64,000 nucleotides of DNA from Arthrobacter sp. TMP15 (GTDB lineage: Bacteria > Actinomycetota > Actinomycetes > Actinomycetales > Micrococcaceae): the NCBI RefSeq assembly GCF_039529835.1, contig NZ_CP154262.1:1-64000 (forward strand). Reading direction: 5' to 3'. Shown here in pieces: positions 20,402-30,850 of the stretch (within the stretch, counting starts at the first letter, position 1; each line of letters begins with the position of its first letter). The position numbers and the translations under genes are program-made. The notes beneath the pieces were generated by a model that had not been told where the DNA came from, ran no database searches, and saw only the letters and a list, made by a program, of their open reading frames with translations.

Positions 20402-20652
20402 CTGCGCCAGCGTGTAGTCATCATAAAACCTGCCAGTGCTATGCCGAAGCCGATGCCGATATTCCAGTTGTGAATATTGGGGATCGGGAACTTTCCATCT
20501 GAAATGTAATAAGTGATGATCCAGACCAGGCCCAGTAGCATCAACGTCACCATCAATGGAAGGAACCAAACGGCGTTAGGCTGCTGCGTTTTGCTGGAAG
20601 GCGTTTGGGCCGGGCCCTTGGTGGGACGGCGACGCGGTGTTGATTCAGGCAC
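20398..20652 (-). CDS. crgA: Cell division protein CrgA
   Basis: CrgA is a small actinobacterial divisome membrane protein that interacts with FtsZ, FtsQ and penicillin-binding proteins. The 84-residue product has a basic, Pro/Thr-rich cytoplasmic N-terminus, a first membrane segment at about 28-50 (VWFLPLMVTLMLLGLVWIITYY), a loop with FPIPNIHNWN, and a second segment at about 62-79. Start is a GTG with AAGGAG 5 nt upstream. Location next to a class E sortase, a pabA-like gene and pknAB is the conserved actinobacterial division neighbourhood. Confidence 0.94.
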   Translation of the reverse strand: MPESTPRRRPTKGPAQTPSSKTQQPNAVWFLPLMVTLMLLGLVWIITYYISDGKFPIPNIHNWNIGIGFGIALAGFMMTTRWRS

Positions 20653-20844
20653 AGGAGCTCCTTAACGTTGTGATCGAGTATCCGACCAGCTCGTTGGGTA
20701 GATGGGCGGTTCGTTACCTCTGCTGATGTTCAGCGAATTGTTCCAGGGCTGTGAACTGCCGGTATTGTTGAGGCAATTCTAGCTGTAATTCCTGCAGCCG
20801 CGGATTGCATGACATTGCCGATCAACTTCAGTCAGGAGACACGC

Positions 20845-21693
20845 GTGGTTCAATCGCCAAGCCATGTCGATTCAGCTGCGGTTGATGAAGAACTGCCGGG
20901 GGAAAATGCGTCCGCGCCAACCAAGCGTGGTCGTGCGGCCCGACGTCGTAGTGAACAACGTCCCAAACAAGGTTTTTTCAGGACTTTGGTTCAGATTATT
21001 GGTGAACTGCTCATAACTGGCGGAGTCATCCTTTTATTGTTCGTTGTGTGGGAACTATGGTGGACGAACATCGAGGCGAATGCGGCACAAAGCGCTGCAG
21101 TTTCACAGTTTGCGCAAGAGTTTCAAGGACCAGTTACTCCGCAGAATCCGGCTGGACGTAAGGACTTTGGCCCTCCCGTTGTTATGCCCGTGCCACCGGG
21201 TCCTGGAACCGTGTTTGGTGTTGTTTACGTGCCCCGCTTTGGTGCCAGCTATAGTCGTCCGCTCGTTGAAGGCGTTGCTGGACAACAGTTGGATACTCTG
21301 GGACTTGGCCGGTATGACAGCTCAACGATGCCCGGCGGTGTAGGAAACTTTGCTATTGCCGGGCACAGACAAACTCATGGCGCCGTTCTGGATGCTATTC
21401 ACACTCTGGTGCCTGGGGACAAGATATATGTCCAAACCATAGACGGTTACTACACGTATGTGTTCCGAAACAACCAAATTGTCATGCCCACTCGAGGTGA
21501 CGTTTTATTGCCGGTGCCTACGCAAGAAGGTCTCACTTCCACCGAGAGTTTCTTGACGATGACCAGCTGTAATCCACGGTTTGGTGCTGAAGAACGGATT
21601 ATTGCTTACTCTGTCCTTGTCGCATGGCAGCCGGCCAGTGTGGGCCCGCCAGCAGAAATCGCCAAACAAGTTCAAGTGAACCAGAAAGGCTGA
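20845..21693 (+). CDS. Class E sortase
   Basis: A 282-residue membrane-anchored transpeptidase of the sortase family that should attach or process cell-wall proteins. After a basic N-terminus there is one membrane segment (about 45-65). The extracytoplasmic sortase barrel contains catalytic His174 (IAGHRQTHG), Cys242 (TMTSCNP) and Arg251. The GTG at 20845 is preferred because AGGAG lies 6 nt upstream; an upstream ATG at 20809 adds 12 residues with no ribosome-binding site. Sorting substrates are not visible in the window. The gene is divergent from crgA. Confidence 0.92.
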   Translation: MVQSPSHVDSAAVDEELPGENASAPTKRGRAARRRSEQRPKQGFFRTLVQIIGELLITGGVILLLFVVWELWWTNIEANAAQSAAVSQFAQEFQGPVTPQNPAGRKDFGPPVVMPVPPGPGTVFGVVYVPRFGASYSRPLVEGVAGQQLDTLGLGRYDSSTMPGGVGNFAIAGHRQTHGAVLDAIHTLVPGDKIYVQTIDGYYTYVFRNNQIVMPTRGDVLLPVPTQEGLTSTESFLTMTSCNPRFGAEERIIAYSVLVAWQPASVGPPAEIAKQVQVNQKG

Positions 21694-21701
21694 CGCGCAC
21701 A

Positions 21702-21866
21702 ATGTACGGCTGGATATTTAGGCACCTCCCGGGGCCACTGTGGGTCCGTATTGTCATGACGCTAGTTTTTCTGGTGGTAGCGGTTCTTGTGCTGATGCAG
21801 TTCGTGTTTCCGTGGCTTTCCCAATTCAGTCCCTTGAATGATTCAACAATTGGCGCAGGAGCCTGA
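21702..21866 (+). CDS. Small membrane protein between sortase and pabA-like gene
   Basis: A 54-residue protein starting MYGWIFRHLPGPLWVRI with one membrane segment (about 17-38) and a short hydrophilic tail. It begins 8 bp after the sortase stop and ends 1 bp before the next ATG, so it is clearly part of the operon. Small proteins of this kind occupy the same slot in other Micrococcaceae (recollection, unchecked). Function is unknown; a role with the sortase or division machinery is a guess. Confidence 0.75.
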   Translation: MYGWIFRHLPGPLWVRIVMTLVFLVVAVLVLMQFVFPWLSQFSPLNDSTIGAGA

Positions 21867-21867
21867 G

Positions 21868-22506
21868 ATGACAGTTCGTATTCTTGTTGTAGATAACTAC
21901 GACAGCTTCGTTTACACCTTGGTTGGTTATCTGGAGCAGTTGGGTGCCGAAACAAATGTTGTGCGTAACGACGATGTGAGCCTCGCTGAGGCGGTGGAGT
22001 TGGCATCTGCACGAGATGGCGTTCTCATTTCCCCCGGTCCAGGCACGCCTGCAGAAGCTGGCGTGTGCATAGACCTGATTAAGTGGTGTGGCGAGAATTC
22101 CAAGCCGATGCTTGGCGTATGTCTTGGTCACCAGGCACTGGCTGAAGCTTACGGTGGGGTCGTGACTCATGCCACGGCGCTCATGCACGGTAAAACCAGT
22201 GAAGTGTTGCACGAAGGAAACAGCGTGTTTGCCGGGTTGCCGAGTCCGGTGACGGCAACTCGTTATCATTCATTGGCGGCTGTGCCTGCCAGCATTCCGG
22301 ATGTACTAGAAGTTACTGCCGTTACGGCCGACGGCGTGATCATGGGTTTGGCACATAAGAGTGCACCATTGTGCGGAGTACAGTTCCATCCGGAATCTGT
22401 TCTCACTGAAGGTGGTTACACCATGTTGGGTAACTGGCTTGAGTCCCTTGGATTGGTTGGTGCCAGCGTCCGGGCGGCAGCGTTAAGTCCGCTTATCAAA
22501 GGCTAA
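21868..22506 (+). CDS. pabA: Anthranilate/4-amino-4-deoxychorismate synthase glutaminase subunit
   Basis: A 212-residue class I glutamine amidotransferase that supplies ammonia to chorismate-using synthases (PabA/TrpG type). The oxyanion motif SPGPGTP (55-61), nucleophile Cys85 in GVCLGHQA, and the His174-Pro-Glu176 pair in VQFHPESVLTEGG are all present. Whether the partner is PabB (folate) or TrpE (tryptophan) cannot be decided, as neither is nearby. In actinobacteria this gene next to pknB is usually annotated pabA/trpG. The ATG starts 1 bp after the previous stop. Confidence 0.9.
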   Translation: MTVRILVVDNYDSFVYTLVGYLEQLGAETNVVRNDDVSLAEAVELASARDGVLISPGPGTPAEAGVCIDLIKWCGENSKPMLGVCLGHQALAEAYGGVVTHATALMHGKTSEVLHEGNSVFAGLPSPVTATRYHSLAAVPASIPDVLEVTAVTADGVIMGLAHKSAPLCGVQFHPESVLTEGGYTMLGNWLESLGLVGASVRAAALSPLIKG

Positions 22507-22519
22507 ATAAGAGTAGGAA

Positions 22520-24439
22520 TCACTTCTTTTTCTCTGATCCTGAAGTCGGCTTTTTCGTGGCCACGTCTGTGGGCTTGGCTGTCGGTGTGTTGCTGGGCGT
22601 GGGCTCCGCAGGCTCAGGAGGCGCCTTGGCCAGAGTCACAACAACCGTTGTCCGCTGTTCCACTGCCGTCCCTGGCGAGATAGATTGGTTTGTCACCATG
22701 CCTGGTGGAACAACGGTATTTTCGGCTTCTTCGTACGTCACGTCCAAATACTGTGAAACGCCTTTCAACGCGGCAGCAACCGTTTCTTTAACCGCATCAG
22801 GGTTGTCAGTTAAGTCAAACAAAGATGGCATCAGGACCTGGCCTGTGGAGATCTTCAATGTAACCGTGGTTTGAACCGGGACAGTCTGCCCCGGTGCTGG
22901 GTCGGTTGTGACGACGGAACCGGCGGCGATGGAGCCATCGTTGACCATGACATTTGTTTTAAACTTCAGATTCAATGCGGCGAGATCGAAGCGCACCTCA
23001 GATTCGGTCTTACCCGCCAGATCATCAGGGATCGTGACTTCTGAGGGTCCTTTGGAAACAAAAACTTCGATTCTAGAGCCAGGGTCAACGGACGTTCCCG
23101 CTCGTGGGTCTGTACGGATGACTTCTCCCAAAGCCATAGCGGAAAATTCTTCACTGCTCTGCGGTGACATGTTCAAATCCGTGAGCTGGGCCATGGCATC
23201 CTCCTTGCTCTTTCCGACCAAGGATGGAATGGAGATCTGCGCAACCGCAGCAGGTTTCGCATTGACCATGTTGTAACCAAGCACTGTGCCACCACCGAGA
23301 ATAATGGCCAAAAGAACAAATAAGGTCACCATCCAGGCCCCACGGCGCCGCTTTTGGGCACGCGGCACTGCCGCCGCTTCCTCCACAACGTTCTCATGAG
23401 TGGTGAGGGCTCCCCCAGCAAGGACTTTCGCCATTGCGCGGGTGGAAGGACCGCCGTCGTCCGGGGAAATCTGCGATTGGGTGACTGGGTTGGCAGCGGT
23501 AAGCTCCTGAACCGGCAGAGACTGGGGTGTGGGAACCGGTGTTCGGGAAACACCGGGCCCAGGCGGTGGCATGACCCCGGTGCTCGCTGCCCGAAGCGCA
23601 CGACGAAATGAGGAAGCATCCTGAAAACGGTGAAATCTGTCCTTTTGCAGGGCGCGCATCAACAGTGCATCTAAGGCTGGGGTGAGTTCTGGGTTGTAGG
23701 TGCTGGGTTCAGGTGGCAGCTCGCGGACATGCTGGTAGGCCACAGACACGGGAGAGTCGCCTATGAAGGGTGGACGACCTGCCAGCATTTCGTACAGGAG
23801 ACAAGCTGTCGAGTACAAGTCGCTGCGGGCATCAACACTTTCCCCGCGAGCCTGCTCGGGTGAAAGGTACTGCGCCGTGCCCATGACCGTCTGTGTTTGG
23901 GTCATAGTTGCGGCTGAATCTGAAATGGTCCTGGCAATACCAAAATCCATGACCTTGATTTGACCTAAGATGCCATTTTTATCCTCAGTGACCATGACGT
24001 TGGCGGGTTTGATATCACGATGGATAACTCCGGCACGGTGACTGTAATCCAGTGCCGACAACACGCCCGTAGTGTAATCGATGGCCTGCTCGACGCTGAT
24101 GTCCTTACTGCGGATCAAGTCTCGAAGAGTTTTGCCATGCACATACTCCATGACGATGTAGGGCAAATGCGCACTATCTCGGATTTGATCTTTTGCGACG
24201 TGCTCACCTGTGTCATAGACAGCAACGATCGAAGGGTGGTTTAAACCCGCGACAGCTTGGGCTTCACGACGGAAACGAGCCTGCAGATGTGAATCCTGCG
24301 CCACATCGGCGCGCAGTAGCTTGATGGCAACTGCGCGCCCAAGCCGGATGTCCTGGGCCTTGTACACATCGGCCATACCACCACGACCCAGCAGCTCCCC
24401 GATCTCATACCTGTCGTTAAGGACGCGCGGAACACTCAT
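22520..24439 (-). CDS. pknB: Ser/Thr protein kinase PknB with PASTA domains
   Basis: A 639-residue transmembrane kinase controlling cell-wall growth and division. The cytoplasmic kinase domain has a Gly loop LGRGGMADVY (18-26), catalytic Lys40, HRDIKPANV with Asp142, DFG at 165-167 and a Thr/Ser-rich activation loop (about 171-188). After a juxtamembrane region and one membrane segment (about 368-392) come three PASTA-type repeats that bind peptidoglycan fragments. A low-complexity Pro/Thr/Lys tail ends it. It is the last gene of the minus-strand fhaA-pknB operon and converges on pabA. Confidence 0.96.
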   Translation of the reverse strand: MSVPRVLNDRYEIGELLGRGGMADVYKAQDIRLGRAVAIKLLRADVAQDSHLQARFRREAQAVAGLNHPSIVAVYDTGEHVAKDQIRDSAHLPYIVMEYVHGKTLRDLIRSKDISVEQAIDYTTGVLSALDYSHRAGVIHRDIKPANVMVTEDKNGILGQIKVMDFGIARTISDSAATMTQTQTVMGTAQYLSPEQARGESVDARSDLYSTACLLYEMLAGRPPFIGDSPVSVAYQHVRELPPEPSTYNPELTPALDALLMRALQKDRFHRFQDASSFRRALRAASTGVMPPPGPGVSRTPVPTPQSLPVQELTAANPVTQSQISPDDGGPSTRAMAKVLAGGALTTHENVVEEAAAVPRAQKRRRGAWMVTLFVLLAIILGGGTVLGYNMVNAKPAAVAQISIPSLVGKSKEDAMAQLTDLNMSPQSSEEFSAMALGEVIRTDPRAGTSVDPGSRIEVFVSKGPSEVTIPDDLAGKTESEVRFDLAALNLKFKTNVMVNDGSIAAGSVVTTDPAPGQTVPVQTTVTLKISTGQVLMPSLFDLTDNPDAVKETVAAALKGVSQYLDVTYEEAENTVVPPGMVTNQSISPGTAVEQRTTVVVTLAKAPPEPAEPTPSNTPTAKPTDVATKKPTSGSEKKK

Positions 24440-24509
24440 GGGAACCTGTTTGTCCTTTCAAAAGGTGGGAGGGTTGGGAAGGGAAATACAACTACGATGC
24501 CTTTGATGC

Positions 24510-26321
24510 CTAGGGTGCTTCCGCGGCCGGCGGCGCCGGAGGAGCTGGAACATCGGGTGACTTACTAGGTTTGGAATCTGATTGTGGTCCCGTCGAGACG
24601 TAATAAGTGACAACAGATCCTGGTTCGGCCGGCGTACCAGCGGTCGGATCAGTGCGAATTACCACGCCCTTGGCAACTGTCGAGGAAGGCTCCTCAACCC
24701 GTGCAGGAATGAATCCTGCCGCTACAAGAGCTTGGTCATAGGCGTTGCCTTGCTTGCCCACTGATGAAGGTACGGGTGTCGTTGCCGGAGACTCCTTGCC
24801 TTTGGAGACAGTGACCTGCACTGCGTCGCCAGCGTAAAGACCAGAAATGGGTGAAACATCGATAACTAACCCCTCGGGAACCGAATCGCTGAACTCGTCG
24901 AGACGATCGACTACCAGTCCCTTACCTTCGAGGTCTGCCTGGGCGATCGCAAACGACTTTCCACGAAGGGCATCCCGGTCGATTTTCACCTCAACTGGAG
25001 CTTCGGTAGTGGGCTCGGTTGTTTCTGAGGGTGTGGGCGATTCTGATGCAGTCGTGGGTGGTGGCGTGGGGCTTGCTGACGTATTTGGCGAACTCGACGC
25101 CGTGGAAGACGGTGCGCCACCGAAAATACCTTGACTTTGCAGAATCAAGGCGCCAACAGCAAAGACAAGAAGGATGATCAACCCCACCATGGGCCAGGTC
25201 CACGGACTGCGGCCCTTCTTGGCAGGCTCCTCCGAAACCAGCTCGTCGTCGGACAATAGCGCCTGCTGCTCGCTCTCGGATTGCCAGGCACGCTCTGCTC
25301 CGAGAATCTCCGCGCGGGTTGGTGAGGCACGCGTGGGCTGCACGTCGTCCATGACAGTTGGCAGCGCCGTGGTTGTGGGCTCAGCCGTACTTCCCACAAC
25401 TGATGTCGGGGCGGTTGAATTGATGTCCACAGGTGCAGTGATGGGACCGGTGATTGATTCGAAAAGAAGCATCCCCGGGACAGCGCCATGAGCAGCCTTG
25501 ACATCACCACGCCGGATTGCTTCAGCTGCCTCAGCCAACTTCAACGCATTTGCCGGCCGGTTGGCAGGATCCTTGGCAAGCATGGACATCAACAATGCCC
25601 GAACCGGGGTTGGCAGGGTGTCTGGCAGCGGCGGTGGTGCATCGTTGACCTGAGCCAAAGCAATCGCAATTTGAGATTCGCCGGAGAATGGGCGGTGACC
25701 GGTGATGCACTCGTAACCTATAACGCCAAGAGAATATATATCACTAGAGCCCGTTGCGATCTGACCTGTTGCCTGTTCCGGTGCCAGATACTGGGCTGTA
25801 CCCATGACCTGTCCGGTCTGGGTCAACGGCACCTGGTCCGCAAGGCGGGCAATGCCGAAGTCGGTTATCTTAACCTTTCCTCCAGGCATGATGAGCAGGT
25901 TACCGGGCTTCACGTCTCGGTGGACTAGACCCTGCGCGTGCGCCACAGCCAATGCTCGCGCGGTCTGGGCGATCATTGAGAGCGTCCAATCGGCAGAAAG
26001 TACGTGCTCACGTTCAATCAGGGCTGAAAGTGGTTCGCCAGGAACCAGTTCCATCACCAAGTAGGCAGAGCCGTCCTCCTCGCCGTAGTCAAAGACGTTG
26101 GCAATACTCTCGTGGTTGAGCAAGGCCGTGTGTTTTGCTTCCGCCCGGAACCTGGCCCGAAAGCCGGGATCACCGGTGTATTCGTCTTTGAGAATTTTGA
26201 TGGCAACAATCCGGCCCAGAACCAAGTCCTGTGCCCTCCACACCTCACCCATACCGCCGATGGCAATGCGTGATGTGAGTTGGAACCTGCCGCCTAAGGT
26301 GATACCAGAATTAGGCCTCAC
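24510..26321 (-). CDS. pknA: Ser/Thr protein kinase, PknA-like with PASTA repeats
   Basis: A 603-residue kinase paralogous to its neighbour. Visible are the loop [10 protein letters not shown] (21-30), Lys42, HRDVKPGNL with Asp136, and DFG (154-156). One membrane segment lies near residues 375-395, then an extracytoplasmic Ser/Thr/Pro linker and two PASTA-like repeats (about 450-585), ending in a Pro/Ala-rich tail. Mycobacterial PknA lacks PASTA repeats, so this is the PASTA-bearing version found in some other actinobacteria. The start overlaps the pbpA stop by 4 nt, showing tight coupling. Confidence 0.93.
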   Translation of the reverse strand: MRPNSGITLGGRFQLTSRIAIGGMGEVWRAQDLVLGRIVAIKILKDEYTGDPGFRARFRAEAKHTALLNHESIANVFDYGEEDGSAYLVMELVPGEPLSALIEREHVLSADWTLSMIAQTARALAVAHAQGLVHRDVKPGNLLIMPGGKVKITDFGIARLADQVPLTQTGQVMGTAQYLAPEQATGQIATGSSDIYSLGVIGYECITGHRPFSGESQIAIALAQVNDAPPPLPDTLPTPVRALLMSMLAKDPANRPANALKLAEAAEAIRRGDVKAAHGAVPGMLLFESITGPITAPVDINSTAPTSVVGSTAEPTTTALPTVMDDVQPTRASPTRAEILGAERAWQSESEQQALLSDDELVSEEPAKKGRSPWTWPMVGLIILLVFAVGALILQSQGIFGGAPSSTASSSPNTSASPTPPPTTASESPTPSETTEPTTEAPVEVKIDRDALRGKSFAIAQADLEGKGLVVDRLDEFSDSVPEGLVIDVSPISGLYAGDAVQVTVSKGKESPATTPVPSSVGKQGNAYDQALVAAGFIPARVEEPSSTVAKGVVIRTDPTAGTPAEPGSVVTYYVSTGPQSDSKPSKSPDVPAPPAPPAAEAP

Positions 26322-27772
26322 TTTTTCAACACCGCCTTGAAGAGTTTACTTGCATTGGGACTTGTCAGTTCGGCTCCGGTGGCCACGTCAACATTGGGCA
26401 TAACGATGCTGACCACCACTTCCGGGTCATTCGCCGGCGCGAAGCCGGTAAACCATGAGTTATTCAATCCATCCCCAAGCTCTGAGGTTCCTGTTTTTCC
26501 TGCTACCTGAACACCCGGTACAGCTGCTGCCGACGCGATGCCGTTATCAACCACACTGACCATCCAATCAGTAATTTGAGCTGCTACTTCGGGTGTTGTT
26601 GACTGGCGGAGGACCTCAGGAGTGAGGCTTGATACTGTCTTGAGATCGGGGGTACGGACGGCTTTTACTAGATTTGGTGTCATTTGTTGGCCCTTATTGG
26701 CAATAGCAGCTGTCATCATGGCCACCTGCAACGGTGATGCCAGCACATCAAGCTGGCCGATGGCACTTTGAGCCAGTTGTGCAGGCTCCAATACCCCCTC
26801 CCGGCCGGGGAAGCGGCTGGTGACCACAGAGTCAGGGAACTTCAACGAGTTGTCATTGAAACCGAACTTCGTTGCCTCCGCGGTAATAGCATCCTGACCC
26901 AGATCCAAGGCGATACTGGCGAAGGGGGTATTGCAGGAGTTTTCCAGTGCGAATTTGAACGTTGCTTTATCCTGCGTGTAGCACTGCCCGTTGGCATAAT
27001 TTGGGAGCTCATAGCCAATACCAGGAAAAGCTAGATTGGCAGGGTTGGGCAGAACACTGTCCTTATTGTATTTCCCGGATTCAAGAGCGGCTGCGGTGTC
27101 AATGATCTTAAAAACAGAGCCCGGCGAGTACAGCTGCGTGTAAGCCGATGACCCATTCAGGTGGACACCAGGTGTTTTGACGATCTGCGCCATGGAAGCG
27201 TTGAAAACTGTCTTGTCGTGGGTAGCCAGTAAGTTGGTGTCATAGGAAGGCTTGGCAACCATTGCAATAATGGCACCGGTTTTCGGATTCATCACGACTA
27301 TGGATCCGCCTATATTATCCGGAATCATGTCGTAGGCAAGCTGCTGAATAGTTGAGTCGATGGTGAGTTCCACCGAACGGCCCCGCGGCTGCTCTCCTGT
27401 GAACGCTTGAGAGATGCGATCGAACAGGGCGTCATCCGAGTTCCCGGTGAGCTCCTCGCGAAGAGTTGATTCCAAACCGTATTGTCCACCAAATTTGCTG
27501 AAGAAGCCGGTTAGACCTGAGTAGAGCAGAGGGTCGTTGTACTGACGCTGGAACTTGCAATCAGTGTTGGTGCCAACTGACTCGGCAATGGCCTGCCCAT
27601 CAACCAGTATAGGTCCACGTTCACTGCAGAAGCTCTTCAACAATTGCCGCTTGTTGTTGGGGTTGGCGTTGAGGGAATCAACCGCAAAGAACTGCACGTA
27701 GGAGATGGAACCAAAGAGCAGTGCGAACAAGGCGATCGCCACTATCCAAGAATTACGGATTGCTTGGTTCAC
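26318..27772 (-). CDS. pbpA: Penicillin-binding protein, transpeptidase (PbpA)
   Basis: A 484-residue class B peptidoglycan transpeptidase. One N-terminal membrane anchor (about 8-30) precedes the extracytoplasmic part. The transpeptidase signatures are complete: SVFK with Ser219 and Lys222, SCN at 279-281, and KTG at 426-428. Together with the RodA gene that it overlaps by 4 nt, it should form a SEDS glycosyltransferase/transpeptidase pair for growth or septation. Kinase and phosphatase genes in the same operon suggest regulation by phosphorylation. Confidence 0.95.
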   Translation of the reverse strand: MNQAIRNSWIVAIALFALLFGSISYVQFFAVDSLNANPNNKRQLLKSFCSERGPILVDGQAIAESVGTNTDCKFQRQYNDPLLYSGLTGFFSKFGGQYGLESTLREELTGNSDDALFDRISQAFTGEQPRGRSVELTIDSTIQQLAYDMIPDNIGGSIVVMNPKTGAIIAMVAKPSYDTNLLATHDKTVFNASMAQIVKTPGVHLNGSSAYTQLYSPGSVFKIIDTAAALESGKYNKDSVLPNPANLAFPGIGYELPNYANGQCYTQDKATFKFALENSCNTPFASIALDLGQDAITAEATKFGFNDNSLKFPDSVVTSRFPGREGVLEPAQLAQSAIGQLDVLASPLQVAMMTAAIANKGQQMTPNLVKAVRTPDLKTVSSLTPEVLRQSTTPEVAAQITDWMVSVVDNGIASAAAVPGVQVAGKTGTSELGDGLNNSWFTGFAPANDPEVVVSIVMPNVDVATGAELTSPNASKLFKAVLKK

Positions 27773-29163
27773 AGGGCTGGCACCTCCTTCTGTTCTTTGC
27801 CGATTTGAGGGTTCGGGTCAATTGGGGCAGGTGGCCCGGAGACGTTAAGGGGACGCCGTGCTGCGTCGGAGATCTTTAATATCAAGGCTACGATGATCCA
27901 GTTTGCAAGCAGAGAGGATCCACCTGCAGCTAGGAAAGGTGTTGTCAGCCCCGTCAACGGGATTAGTCGGGTGACTCCGCCAATGATCACGAAACACTGG
28001 AGAGCCACCGCAAACGACAGTCCTACTGCCAGGAGCTTGCCGAAGGCATCCCTAGTCCCCAGTGCTGCGCGGAAACCGCGCGCTATGAAGAGTGCGTAGA
28101 GGCACAGGATTGCGAAGAGGCCCACTAGACCGATCTCTTCTCCAATAACGGCAATAATCATGTCGCTATTGGCTACGGGGAGTTCTTCGGGTGATCCCTG
28201 GCCAAGTCCTGTACCGATGAGACCACCGTTCGCTAGGCCAAAGAGGCCCTCCACAACTTGAAAGCTGCCGAAAGGGGCGCCGATATAGGCGGGATCAAAG
28301 GCATTCACCCACACGTCGATACGCCGGGCAACGTGCGGAAAAATTTGGTAGGCAGCTACTCCACCAACCGCCATTAGCGCCAACCCAATCAGGATCCAGC
28401 TGATTCGGCTGGTGGCAACGTAGATCATGACCATGAACAAACCAAAGAACAAAATGGAGGATCCAAGATCGCGTTGGAACACCAATACTCCAACGCTGGC
28501 TAGCCATGCCACTATCATCGGTGCCAGATCCCTGGCTCGCGGTAGTTGCAGCGGGCCGATCTTTTTTCCTGCAAGTAAGATCAAGTCGCGGTTCGATGAT
28601 AGATACCCTGCAAAGAATATTGCCAGCGTGATCTTTGCTATTTCTCCGGGCTGGAAGGTAAACGGCCCTAGGGAGATCCAAACCGTCGCGCCGTTGATAG
28701 TACCGGCGCCAATAAATGGAAGCAGCGGCAAGATCAGCAAGATAACGGAGACGAGAAGAGAAATATAGGTGTATCGTCGCAAAATGCGGTGATCTCGCAG
28801 GAACCAAATGACGGCGACGGCGGTAATCACAGCAAAGCTGGTCCAGACCCATTGGCGTGGAGCAGCGCTGTCACCGAAGGTTATGTCCAGTCGGTGAATG
28901 ACGGCCAAGCCGATTCCGTTGAGGGCTACCACAACAGGTAATATCACCGGATCGGCATATTTTGCTTTAAGGCGCAGGACTACGTGAAAACCGATGGAGA
29001 GCCCGGCCAAGATGGCCAGCTGCATGTAAAAATCATTGTCAAATGTGCGCCCCAAATTCAGGTTCACCAGAGCGTTTGCCATGGCTGACATGCCAAGGGC
29101 AAGCAGTAGCAGGAGCAGCTCAGTGTTGCGGCGTGGCTTTGCCACGGTTAACAATTGGCTCAT
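27769..29163 (-). CDS. rodA: SEDS peptidoglycan polymerase FtsW/RodA
   Basis: A 464-residue membrane protein of the FtsW/RodA/SpoVE family with about ten membrane segments. It polymerises lipid II into glycan strands with a partner class B PBP. The segments around FQRDLGSSILFFGLF and the C-terminal GGVTRLIPLTGLTTPF(L) are the family's conserved motifs. The ATG at 29163 is preferred because it overlaps the pstP stop by 4 nt (ATGA); an ATG 7 codons upstream lies inside the previous gene. pbpA overlaps its end, so the pair is co-translated. Confidence 0.95.
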   Translation of the reverse strand: MSQLLTVAKPRRNTELLLLLLALGMSAMANALVNLNLGRTFDNDFYMQLAILAGLSIGFHVVLRLKAKYADPVILPVVVALNGIGLAVIHRLDITFGDSAAPRQWVWTSFAVITAVAVIWFLRDHRILRRYTYISLLVSVILLILPLLPFIGAGTINGATVWISLGPFTFQPGEIAKITLAIFFAGYLSSNRDLILLAGKKIGPLQLPRARDLAPMIVAWLASVGVLVFQRDLGSSILFFGLFMVMIYVATSRISWILIGLALMAVGGVAAYQIFPHVARRIDVWVNAFDPAYIGAPFGSFQVVEGLFGLANGGLIGTGLGQGSPEELPVANSDMIIAVIGEEIGLVGLFAILCLYALFIARGFRAALGTRDAFGKLLAVGLSFAVALQCFVIIGGVTRLIPLTGLTTPFLAAGGSSLLANWIIVALILKISDAARRPLNVSGPPAPIDPNPQIGKEQKEVPAL

Positions 29164-30848
29164 TTTTTGCCCCCAGGGATGCACGTAGGCTGTGCGGTGG
29201 GTGTCGCTTTACCGCTAGCGGGGCCTGAGGTTGAACTGCCGGAAGTTGAACTACTAGAAGACGGTGTTGGTATTACTGAAGGGGTTGCCTTCGCCGTGGC
29301 GCTGGAATTTCCTGTGGGCGTGGGGCTGGCGGTGGGTTTGATCACGAGGTCACATGGAGGCAAACTGCTGCCAGTACCCAACTGCAAGTCGCTGATGATC
29401 GCTTCCGCGTCACTGAGCGTGGATGCCGGTAAAGTCTTGGCGACAAGTTGTTGAGAATAGTCAGGCAGAGAACTAACTTCAACGCCAGTTTCTCTGTACA
29501 CATGCGAAAGGGAAATTGGCCCCAAAGATTGAGAGACTCCCTTATAAATCGCCACATTTCCCTGAGAAACCCCGACAAAGAACTGTGTCTGGGTCCAGGT
29601 ATAGGCAGCCCAGGAACCCGCCACGATCACGATAGCTACTAGGGAGCCTACGATGGCCAGTACCCAAGGACGTTGGCGTAGGCGCGGCAAAGATACTTCA
29701 TCGTCTTCTTGAAGACTAGGTTTGGTACTACTTGGTTTGTGGGTTAAAACAGTAGCGGCACGGCGAACCGTAGAGGGTTTGGCCAGCTGGGGAATCTTGC
29801 CTTCGGCATTGGCTGTCAGTGCAGCACCAACAAGTTCATGGGGGCGTGAAGACAGCTCCTGTTGAATCACGGACTCACGAATGTGTGAGTCAAGAGCTTC
29901 GGAGTCGTCTGTAAATTCGTCATCACCGACAGAAGCGCTGTCTTGGTCATCACGATTGGGAGCATCGGCTTCAGCGGCACCTGCAACCGCCTGATCCTCC
30001 CCCGACGGTGAGCCGTTGGCGAGATCTTCGGCAAGTAATGGTGGAAGGTCTGGCTCGTCAGAGACAGGTGGTGTTGCGCTAATAGTGTCAAGGGTGGCAG
30101 TAGCTGTATCATCCGGGACTGCTTCAGTGATGTCGAAAACAACAACCGTGACGTTATCGGGTGAACCTGCGGCTAGCGTTAAATCTACGAGCGTATCTGC
30201 AGCCACAGCGAGGGACTTCGTGTGCCGGATTACCTCTTCGATCATTTCGTGCCGGACGAAGTTCAAGCCGTCAGAGCACAGCAGCCAACGCTCACCAATG
30301 GCGGCATCGAAGTACTTTAAATCTAGCTCCGGCGATGCGTCTACGTCGCCAAGTACACGCATCAGGACGTTTTTGTGGGGGTGAACCTCAGCCTCTGCCT
30401 CGGTCATACGCCCGTCGTCAATCATTCGCTGGACAAATGTGTGGTCCGTGCTCATCTGCTCAAAGACGCCGTCTTTGAGTCGATACGCTCGGGAATCACC
30501 GATATGTGCAAACGCCAAACGCTGGCCGGAGAGCAACAGTGCTGTCACCGTCGTACCCATGCCAGCCAGTTTTGGATTAACGTGCACAAGTTCAGAGAGC
30601 AGCGAATTTGCGCTCTGGATTTCATCCGCGAGGTGGGCACCGGCGTGGTCGTCGTGTTTATTGTGGTCAAGATGGATGAGATCCAGAACAGTTGAGGCGC
30701 TGGCAACGTCCCCCCCAGCATGACCACCCATACCGTCGGCAACAACGGCCAGATACCGCCCGGCGTATGCGGAGTCATCATTTTTGGCTCTCACCATACC
30801 CACATGCGATCTAGCGGCGTAGCTCAGCACTAGAGGTGTATGTGCCAT
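29160..30848 (-). CDS. pstP: PP2C-type Ser/Thr phosphatase (PstP)
   Basis: A 562-residue metal-dependent phosphatase that reverses PknA/PknB phosphorylation. The PP2C core (residues 1-240) shows VADGMGGHAGGDVAS, GDSRAYR, LCSDGL and PDNVTVVV, with the metal-binding Asp residues. A long acidic linker, one membrane segment (about 400-425) and an extracytoplasmic region ending in Ser/Thr/Pro-rich low complexity follow. It sits between fhaB and rodA in the operon. Confidence 0.95.
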   Translation of the reverse strand: MAHTPLVLSYAARSHVGMVRAKNDDSAYAGRYLAVVADGMGGHAGGDVASASTVLDLIHLDHNKHDDHAGAHLADEIQSANSLLSELVHVNPKLAGMGTTVTALLLSGQRLAFAHIGDSRAYRLKDGVFEQMSTDHTFVQRMIDDGRMTEAEAEVHPHKNVLMRVLGDVDASPELDLKYFDAAIGERWLLCSDGLNFVRHEMIEEVIRHTKSLAVAADTLVDLTLAAGSPDNVTVVVFDITEAVPDDTATATLDTISATPPVSDEPDLPPLLAEDLANGSPSGEDQAVAGAAEADAPNRDDQDSASVGDDEFTDDSEALDSHIRESVIQQELSSRPHELVGAALTANAEGKIPQLAKPSTVRRAATVLTHKPSSTKPSLQEDDEVSLPRLRQRPWVLAIVGSLVAIVIVAGSWAAYTWTQTQFFVGVSQGNVAIYKGVSQSLGPISLSHVYRETGVEVSSLPDYSQQLVAKTLPASTLSDAEAIISDLQLGTGSSLPPCDLVIKPTASPTPTGNSSATAKATPSVIPTPSSSSSTSGSSTSGPASGKATPTAQPTCIPGGKK

Positions 30849-30850
30849 GA

